DNA of 64,000 nucleotides from Longimicrobiaceae bacterium (GTDB lineage Bacteria; Gemmatimonadota; Gemmatimonadetes; Longimicrobiales; Longimicrobiaceae), in contig DASVBS010000081.1 of assembly GCA_036375715.1 (NCBI GenBank), positions 124,001-188,000 on the forward strand. The letters are read 5' to 3'. This document shows, in pieces, positions 57,886-64,000 of this stretch. The position numbers and the translations under genes are program-made. The notes below the pieces were generated by a model. That model saw only the letters and a list, made by a program, of their open reading frames with translations. It did not search any database and had not been told where the DNA came from. Numbering within the stretch: the first letter of the stretch is position 1; every line of letters begins with the position of its first letter.

Positions 57886-60800
57886 CTAGCGTGCGATCGC
57901 CAGGTTGGTGAGTGCCCGCACGGCCACGGCGTATCCGGCCAGCGGTACCTGCTCGGCTCCGCGCAGCTCGTCGAGCAGCTCCAGGTAGTGCTCCGTCTGG
58001 CGGGAGTGGTGGCTCTCGTAGTCGCGGATGCAGCGCACCATGTCGCCCTCGTGCACCTCGCATTCGAGCACCCGCCGGGTGACCGCGCGATGCGCGCGCC
58101 CGACGTCGGCGAGGAGGGCCTGCGACAGGCGCTTCTCCCAGACCTGGTCGTGCACGGCGCTGCGTACTGCCTGCTGCAGCCAGGGAACGGCCAGGTGCTC
58201 GGCCACGAGGTAATACGCCCGGGCGGCCTCCACTTCGTCCACGCGGGATTCCCGCGCGATCCGCAGGATGTCCAGCAGCTCGGGCAGGAAGCGCAGGGTG
58301 ATCAGGCGCGCCCCCAGCGTCTCGTCGACGCCGAGCCCCTGCAGCTCCGCCATCCGGTCCAGAAAGATCTCCCGGTGCTCACCCGCCACGATGGCGGGAA
58401 ATTCTTCGCGGAGGCGGGAGAGGGCGGGTAGGTGCTCTTCCACCACCGTAGCCGTCGATGCATCCGCATCCACGTTGCTAAGCACCCAGCGAGTGGTCCG
58501 CTCCAGCACCCTGGCCATGGCGAAGAGCCAGCGGTAGACCGTCTTCGCCGGAAACGCGTGCTCGAGCTCGAGCAGGTCGTCGCGGATCGCGCGCGCCCCC
58601 GCCAGTCGACTGGCGATATCCCACGCCCACACCACCTGCTCGATCTCCTGCCCTGCGTCACGGGCCACCCGGAAGAGGAAGCTCGCCCCCATCAGGTTGA
58701 CGAGGTCGCTCACCAGGGTGGTGGCGATGATCTCCCGACGAAGGCGGTGCTGACGCAAGCCCTCCATCCCCACCGCCTGCACCGCCGCGCTGGGGAAGTA
58801 GTTGACGAGATAGTCCTCCAGCGCGGTCTCGTCGGGCAGACGGGAGTCGAGCACGCGAGCGCTGGCGTGCAGCTTGGCGTAGGCGAGCAGCACGCACAGG
58901 GTGGGGCGCGTCAGCCCGATACCCTGACCGGCACGATCCGCGATCTCTTCGCGGCCGGGAATTCCCTCTCTGCCGCGCTCCAGCAGGTTCTCGCGCTCGA
59001 AGGAGGAGATCAGCGCCTCGAAGTCCGCGAGGGCCTCGCGGCTTCGCGCCTCGTCGAGAGAGATGGCCAGCGATTGCTCGATGTTGTTGCGCAGCACGAG
59101 GCGGGACACCTCGCTCGTCATCTCGTCGAGCAGGCGGTTCCGCTGCTCCGGCGTCATGTCTCCCGCGGCGACCCGTGCGCCGAGCAGGATCTTGAGGTTG
59201 ACCTCGTGGTCGGACATGTCTACGCCGCCGGAGTTGTCCAGCGCGTCGGTGTTGATCCTCCCCCCGCGCAGAGCGTAGCTCACCCTCGCCCGCTGGGTGA
59301 AGCCGAGGTTGCCCCCTTCTCCAACCACCTTGCAGCGCAGGTCCTCGGCGTTCACCCGCACAGCGTCGTTCGCCGAGTCCCCCACTTCCGCGTGGGTCTC
59401 GGAGGCGGCCTTCACGTAGGTCCCGATCCCGCCGTTCCACAGCAGCTCTACGGGCGCGCAGAGCACCGCCCGCACCAGACCCTCGCCATCCAGCCGGTCC
59501 ACTCCCACCTCCAGCCCGAGTGCCTCGCGGGCCTCGGGGGTGAGTTCGACCTCCTTGCTCGCCCGCGGAACGATCATCCCGCCGCGGGAGAGGACCGAGC
59601 GATCGTAGTCGTCCCAGCTCGATCGAGGCAGCTTGAACAGGCGCTGCCGCTCACGGTACGAGGCTTCGGGGTCCGGATCTGGATCGATGAAGACGTGGCG
59701 GTGGTCAAAGGCGGCGATCAGGCGGATCTGCCGAGAGAGCAGCATGCCGTTGCCGAACACATCGCCGCTCATGTCGCCGATCCCCGCAACCGTGAAGGGC
59801 TCCCGCTGCACGTCCTTCCCCATCTCGCGGAAGTGGCGGCGCACGCTCTCCCACGCCCCGCGCGCGGTGATCCCTTCCTTCTTGTGGTCGTAACCGTGGC
59901 TGCCACCGGAAGCGAAGGCATCACCCAGCCAGAAGCCGTACTCCGCGGAGATCTCGTTGGCGACATCCGAGAGGTGTGCGGTACCCTTGTCCGCCGCCAC
60001 CACGAGGTAGGGATCGTCCTCGTCGTGGCGCACGACGCGCTCCGGGGGCACGACGGCGCCGTTGACGATGTTGTCGGTGATGTCCAGCAGGCCGCGAATC
60101 AGAGTGCGGTACTGCTCCGCCGCTTCCTGCAGCGCCGCCTCACGGTCCGCGAAGCTGCGTTTGATGATGAAGCCGCCCTTCGATCCGCTGGGGATGATCA
60201 CCGCGTTCTTGACGATCTGCGTCTGCACCAACCCCATGATCTCGGTGCGGAAATCGTCCGGTCTATCGGACCAGCGGATCCCACCGCGCGAGACGGGTGC
60301 TGCGCGCAGGTGGATGCCCTCCATTCGCGCCGAGAAGACGAAGACCTCGTACAGCAGACGAGACCGGCGCAGCTCCTCGACGTCGGCACAGCGGAACTTG
60401 AGGGAGATGTAGGGTACCCCGCCGCTGGTGAAGGTCGGATCGGCCCCTCCGTGCCGGAAATAGTTCGTGCGGGTCGTCCCCTGAATGAGTTCGATCAGCC
60501 GCCGGATGGCCCTGTCGTCCGCCAGCGTGACCACCTGCTCGAGCGCCCGATAGAGCACCTCTGGGGAGGGGGCCGAGCCTGCGGCAGCGTCGGGGTCGAA
60601 ACGCGCCTTGAAGAGGTCGATGAGGAGGCGAGGGAGCTCCGGGTAGCGCGCGAGCGCCCGGGCCACTCCGTGCCGCGTGGGGATGGCGTTGATCTGGAAG
60701 GCGTAGTTCGCGTATGCGCGAATCACATCCACCTCGCGCCAGCGGAGCCCCGCGGGGAGCACAAGCGCATTGAACGGGTCGTCCGCGGCGACGCCGTCGC

Positions 60801-62751
60801 GCACCGCCAGCAGCATCTCCGCAAGAGGTTCCGCCCGATCGAGCGGCAACGCACCTCCTTCCGGGCGCTGCACCACGAAGGTGTAGATGGTCGCGTCCGG
60901 TAGCCCGGCGGCCGCGAGGGTGAACGGGGTGACTTCCACCACCCGCAGCCCTGCGTGATCCAGGGTCGGCATGAAGTCGCTCAGGACGAGGCGCTCGCCG
61001 ATCAGGTATAGGTTCAGCAGGGTAACGTCGGGGGGAGTCTGCCCCCGATCCCGGGGATGAGGAGGGCGCAGGGCGATCCCGACCGAGCGGCCCGAGCGGC
61101 GCAGGTTCTCCAGCTCCGCCACGTCGGCCACCGCCACCTCCGGCGTGTTGACGGCACGGTATTCCTCGTTGAACGCCGGAGCGTACAGGTCCCCGAGCCG
61201 CTGCGCTTCCGCGGTCTCGAAGGTATTGGCGAGCTCGTCCCGCAGGCGATCCTCCCAGGAGCGGATGATCTGCCGGATGTCCGCCTCCAGCTCTTCCGCA
61301 CGGACCTGCCGCACCCGCTCGGGGCTCGCGGAGATGTAGAAGTGCAGACGGGCCTGATCCCCCGCGCTCATGGCGAGGTGATAGTTCAGAACGGTCCCTT
61401 CGAAGCGGCGGGCGATCGCATCCTGAATACGGTGCCGTACCTCGCCACTGAAGCGCCCGCGCGGCAGGATCACCATCGTGCTGACACCCCGTCCCAGGGG
61501 ATCCGGCCGAAGGGAGACCAGCACCTGATCCGCGAAGAGGAGGTTGAGAACGGTCTGGACCTCCTCCAGGAGCTCGTCGACCGATGCCTGGAACAGCTCC
61601 TCCTTCGGCATCGAATTGAAGATCGTGATGATCTCCTTGTAGTCGTGCGAGCCCGGCGGAGCGCCGGAGCGGCGCAGGATGGCCTCGAGCTTGTCGCGCA
61701 GGATGGGGATGATTTCGGCGTTCTCGGCGTAAGCCTTGGAGGTGAAGAGCCCGAGGAATCGCCGCTCGCCGATCACCTGACCGGAATCGTCCAGCCTCTT
61801 CACCCCGATGTAGTCCATCCGCGCTCGGCGGTGGACGGTCGATTCCGCGTTCGTCTTGCTGATGATCAGCATGGGGCCGCCACGGACCCGGCGCCGCAGC
61901 TCCTCCGAGATGCTGGAGAGCAGCACCGGGCGGGTCCACTGCGAACGCTCCTCCGCGCGAAGGATCCCCAGACCGCTGCCGGACTCGACCTGTAGCGCGG
62001 CTTCGGGTCCGCTGCCCACGATCTCGTAGGCGCGGTAGCCCAGGAACACGAAGTGCCCGTCGCGCAGCCAGCGGAGGAACTCCTCGATCTCCCGGAATTC
62101 CGCCTGCCGCTCCGAGAACCTCCTGCCGTACTCGCGCACCATCTCCACGCAGTCCTTCAACTCGCCGAGCATGGCCTGGAAATCGTCGGTGGCCGCCACC
62201 ACGTCGGCGAGACGGGAAGAGACCTCGGCTCGGACCGCCTGCCGGCGCTCCGGCTCGTGCAGGCGGGAGAGCTCGCAGTGCACGAAGGCCTCAGCCGGAC
62301 CCACGTCCGGTGGGCCGACGCGCACCACGCTCCCGGAGGCATCGCGCTGCACGCCGAGCACCGGGTGGATGAAGCGGTGAATCGACAGGTTTTCAGCGGC
62401 GAGGTACTCGCGGATGGTGTCGACCACAAACGGGCGGTCTGCCAGGGCGACACGGAGCACGGTGACGGGTGCGGTCCAGCCCTCTTCCTCCGGGTTGAGC
62501 ACCTCCACGTTCACCTGTTCCGGTCGCGAGCGCTGGAGGAAGCGGAAGGCTCCCAGCACCAGCGCCGTCCGCTCGTCCAGAGAGCGCTCCGGGCCGAGTT
62601 GACGCGTGGCCCGACCCACGAATTCGCGCGCGAAGTCGCACACGACTGGTCCGTCGGGTCCGGCGAGACTGTTCAGGTGCTCACAGAGTTGCTCGAGAAG
62701 GGCGTCGGGGAGCTGCGGCGAGAGGGGCGGCGATTGAACCTCGGTATCCAT
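57886..62751 (-). CDS. gdhB: Large NAD-specific glutamate dehydrogenase (GDH-1600 type)
   Basis: 1621 residues, the size of the L_180-type NAD-GDH that deaminates glutamate to 2-oxoglutarate for carbon and energy. The long N-terminal part (about 1-690) carries ACT-like regulatory modules (TVLRVALADRPFVVDTIREYLAAENLSIHRFIHPVLGVQRD; LRPDPLGRGVSTMVILPRGRF), then the catalytic domain (about 720-1250) with YEVFVFSARMEGIHLRAAPVSRGGIRWSDR, IPSGSKGGFIIKR, VAADKGTAHLSDVANEIS, GDMSGDVFGNGML and the Rossmann part, and a helical C-terminus. Motifs are intact. Single gene ending in a strong terminator. Confidence 0.97.
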   Translation of the reverse strand: MDTEVQSPPLSPQLPDALLEQLCEHLNSLAGPDGPVVCDFAREFVGRATRQLGPERSLDERTALVLGAFRFLQRSRPEQVNVEVLNPEEEGWTAPVTVLRVALADRPFVVDTIREYLAAENLSIHRFIHPVLGVQRDASGSVVRVGPPDVGPAEAFVHCELSRLHEPERRQAVRAEVSSRLADVVAATDDFQAMLGELKDCVEMVREYGRRFSERQAEFREIEEFLRWLRDGHFVFLGYRAYEIVGSGPEAALQVESGSGLGILRAEERSQWTRPVLLSSISEELRRRVRGGPMLIISKTNAESTVHRRARMDYIGVKRLDDSGQVIGERRFLGLFTSKAYAENAEIIPILRDKLEAILRRSGAPPGSHDYKEIITIFNSMPKEELFQASVDELLEEVQTVLNLLFADQVLVSLRPDPLGRGVSTMVILPRGRFSGEVRHRIQDAIARRFEGTVLNYHLAMSAGDQARLHFYISASPERVRQVRAEELEADIRQIIRSWEDRLRDELANTFETAEAQRLGDLYAPAFNEEYRAVNTPEVAVADVAELENLRRSGRSVGIALRPPHPRDRGQTPPDVTLLNLYLIGERLVLSDFMPTLDHAGLRVVEVTPFTLAAAGLPDATIYTFVVQRPEGGALPLDRAEPLAEMLLAVRDGVAADDPFNALVLPAGLRWREVDVIRAYANYAFQINAIPTRHGVARALARYPELPRLLIDLFKARFDPDAAAGSAPSPEVLYRALEQVVTLADDRAIRRLIELIQGTTRTNYFRHGGADPTFTSGGVPYISLKFRCADVEELRRSRLLYEVFVFSARMEGIHLRAAPVSRGGIRWSDRPDDFRTEIMGLVQTQIVKNAVIIPSGSKGGFIIKRSFADREAALQEAAEQYRTLIRGLLDITDNIVNGAVVPPERVVRHDEDDPYLVVAADKGTAHLSDVANEISAEYGFWLGDAFASGGSHGYDHKKEGITARGAWESVRRHFREMGKDVQREPFTVAGIGDMSGDVFGNGMLLSRQIRLIAAFDHRHVFIDPDPDPEASYRERQRLFKLPRSSWDDYDRSVLSRGGMIVPRASKEVELTPEAREALGLEVGVDRLDGEGLVRAVLCAPVELLWNGGIGTYVKAASETHAEVGDSANDAVRVNAEDLRCKVVGEGGNLGFTQRARVSYALRGGRINTDALDNSGGVDMSDHEVNLKILLGARVAAGDMTPEQRNRLLDEMTSEVSRLVLRNNIEQSLAISLDEARSREALADFEALISSFERENLLERGREGIPGREEIADRAGQGIGLTRPTLCVLLAYAKLHASARVLDSRLPDETALEDYLVNYFPSAAVQAVGMEGLRQHRLRREIIATTLVSDLVNLMGASFLFRVARDAGQEIEQVVWAWDIASRLAGARAIRDDLLELEHAFPAKTVYRWLFAMARVLERTTRWVLSNVDADASTATVVEEHLPALSRLREEFPAIVAGEHREIFLDRMAELQGLGVDETLGARLITLRFLPELLDILRIARESRVDEVEAARAYYLVAEHLAVPWLQQAVRSAVHDQVWEKRLSQALLADVGRAHRAVTRRVLECEVHEGDMVRCIRDYESHHSRQTEHYLELLDELRGAEQVPLAGYAVAVRALTNLAIAR

Positions 62752-62839
62752 GGTTGCCGTTCGGGTGCGTCGGGTCAGGCGGGTCGCCTGAACGAACCTG
62801 GCTCCGGTGGACGCAGGAAGGGGGCCGGGCGGCGGCGCC

Positions 62840-63874
62840 TCAGCGCCAGCGGAAAAGCCGCAGGGCCAGCAAGGCGCTGAGAAGCGTCCACGCGGCGAGG
62901 TTCAGCAGCTCCCCCGGCACCTCCGTCAGGGGTCGCCCCTCGTTGTAGATGGCCCGCAGGGCGTCGTTCAACGCGGTGAGCGGAAGGAGCTGGATGAACG
63001 GCTGGAGCAGGTCCGGGAAGCGACGCGCCGAGAAGAAGACCCCCGACAGGATGAACATCGGCAACATCACCACGTTCATGATGCCGCTGACCCCCTCAAC
63101 CGTACGCGCGCGCGAGGAGGAAAGCAGCCCCAGACCGGCAAAGGTCATTGTGCCGAGGAGCACGACGATCGCGAGATCGAGCCACGAACCCGCGATCTCC
63201 ACGTCGAACACGAGCCAGGCGAAGAGCACCAGCGGCGGAACCTCGAGGACGAGGAAGGCCAGGCGAGCCAGGATTTGCGAGACCAGGAAGTCCCCGCGAC
63301 GCATGGGGGTGGCGACCAGCCGCTTGAGCTGCTTCTTCTGCCGCATGTTGACGATGCCGAACCCGATCCCCCACATGCCGGTGCTCATCAGGTTGAGCCC
63401 GATCAAGCCCGGAATCACCCAGTCGATGTAGCGGGAGCCCGGCTGGCGCTGAGGGTCGGTCGCGACGGGCACGGGGCGCTTCGCCCCGGCATGTTCCTGG
63501 ATCGCGGCGTCGACGAGTAGTCGAGCTGTGCGGCTCTCGGCCCGGGTCGGATCGAAGCGGAAGACGATCGAGTCGTCTCCCGTCACCAACAGATCGACCT
63601 CGCCGCGCCTCAGCGCGTCGGCCGCGGCGTCTTCCGTCAGGCGCTGCACATCGATCTGGTCGGAAGCCTCGAGGGCTGGCAGGTGAGCCTCGGCGGCCGA
63701 GCCCTGCACGACCGCGACGGGAACTGGCGAAGCACCTTCACCCCCGAAGGCGATCCCCAGCCCGATCGCCATCAGGATCGGGAAGAAGAAGGTCCAGAAG
63801 AGCGCCTCCGGCTCACGCAGGAAGGTGCGGATGCGCATCAGCGCCAGCTCGCGGACGGCAGCGGCCCTACTCAT
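62840..63874 (-). CDS. ABC-2 type exporter permease
   Basis: 344 residues: one N-terminal helix (FWTFFFPILMAIGLGIAFGG), a large outside loop (about 45-170), then five helices (YIDWVIPGLIGLNLMSTGMWGIGFGIV; ILARLAFLVLEVPPLVLFAWLV; LDLAIVVLLGTMTFAGLGLLS; IMNVVMLPMFILSGVFFSA; the end LLNLAAWTLLSALLALRLF). The layout is that of DrrB/YhhJ-type exporters. The ATP-binding partner overlaps its start by 8 nt. Substrate unknown. Confidence 0.92.
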   Translation of the reverse strand: MSRAAAVRELALMRIRTFLREPEALFWTFFFPILMAIGLGIAFGGEGASPVPVAVVQGSAAEAHLPALEASDQIDVQRLTEDAAADALRRGEVDLLVTGDDSIVFRFDPTRAESRTARLLVDAAIQEHAGAKRPVPVATDPQRQPGSRYIDWVIPGLIGLNLMSTGMWGIGFGIVNMRQKKQLKRLVATPMRRGDFLVSQILARLAFLVLEVPPLVLFAWLVFDVEIAGSWLDLAIVVLLGTMTFAGLGLLSSSRARTVEGVSGIMNVVMLPMFILSGVFFSARRFPDLLQPFIQLLPLTALNDALRAIYNEGRPLTEVPGELLNLAAWTLLSALLALRLFRWR

Positions 63875-64000
63875 CGCGGAGTTGCCTTCCAGTCTGGGCC
63901 AGGAACACGTCGTCGAGCGTCGCCTGGTGCGTGCTCAGGGCGGTGAGCTCGCCCTGCCGCTCCTGGATGATGCTGAAGACCGCCGAGACGGCCCGATGAG
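63867..64000 (-). CDS. ABC transporter ATP-binding protein (C-terminal fragment, cut by window edge)
   Basis: Only the last 43 codons are visible, ending TLDDVFLAQTGRQLRDE and stop at 63867. The ATLDDVFL string is the usual C-terminal tail of DrrA-type ATPases. Its stop lies inside the permease gene's start region, so the two are coupled and make one exporter. Confidence 0.85.
   Translation of the reverse strand, partial: HRAVSAVFSIIQERQGELTALSTHQATLDDVFLAQTGRQLRDE

Noticed and set aside
58432-60903. An 823-codon open frame on the plus strand
   Set aside because: It is antisense to the GDH catalytic region, has the His/Arg/Leu-rich composition of reversed high-GC coding DNA and no recognisable domain. 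The same holds for long frames at 48837-50939, 39282-40712, 60263-61939 and 12433-13683.
1-64000. CRISPR arrays, tRNA, rRNA or prophage
   Set aside because: No regularly spaced direct repeats of 25-40 bp, no T-loop-like tRNA ends, no rRNA-like sequence and no phage structural or integrase genes were seen on reading the window. The only spaced repeats are the heptamer elements.

Overview
The window is about 64 kb of very GC-rich DNA carrying a diderm, respiratory gene set: a SusC/RagA TonB-linked receptor, a Sec-type (clade II) nitrous oxide reductase operon, many lipoproteins, outer-membrane barrels and a roughly 1600-residue NAD-glutamate dehydrogenase. No rRNA, tRNA, phage, transposase or CRISPR array is visible. 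This combination suggests a Gemmatimonadota chromosome (an inference from gene content, not a search result).

Layout. 1-4.5 kb: a SusC receptor cut by the left edge, then an AraD1/GguC-like FAH-superfamily enzyme diverging from a GntR/FCD regulator (4.5-5.3 kb). 5.3-6.6 kb: DUF1697 protein and a lectin-like lipoprotein. 6.7-14.3 kb: a nine-gene nos operon on the minus strand in the order Rrf2 regulator, cupredoxin lipoprotein, nosZ, NosB-like membrane protein, unknown lipoprotein, nosD, nosF, nosL, nosY. 14.6-17.6 kb: outer-membrane barrel, YceI and DUF3108 proteins. 17.9-21.9 kb: a phytochrome-type histidine kinase, a Rcp1-like regulator, a receiver-kinase hybrid and a convergent NarL-type regulator. 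22-34 kb: housekeeping and signalling genes (PNPOx-like, propeller/HEAT protein, M23 peptidase, FHA, PP2C phosphatase, receiver-kinase, HD hydrolase, CNNM/HlyC, MoaB). 34.2-38.5 kb: a Tyr/Gly-rich lipoprotein, NRDE protein, HD-GYP and signal peptidase I.

38.6-54.8 kb is one long minus-strand cluster: DUF4159, VWA/GATase-like, a C13-like pseudo-peptidase, a TPR-gluzincin, a second DUF4159, MoxR ATPase, DUF58, BatA-type VWA, DUF4175 and a thioredoxin-like protein. Several start/stop codons overlap, so most of it is probably translated as a unit. A MoxR chaperone working with three VWA/DUF58 proteins and a giant membrane coiled-coil protein looks like an envelope-associated machine with no assigned role; it is the best candidate here for an undescribed system. 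55-64 kb: aldehyde dehydrogenase, a MITE-like repeat, TorF-like porin, the large GDH, and an ABC-2 exporter cut by the right edge.

Non-coding highlights: two clusters of 7-bp tandem repeats (STRR-like), one ending a kinase gene and one splitting the MoxR-DUF58 junction; a dispersed hairpin repeat shared by 6.6 kb and 56.7 kb; hairpins on both sides of nosZ; candidate operators for the Rrf2 and GntR regulators.
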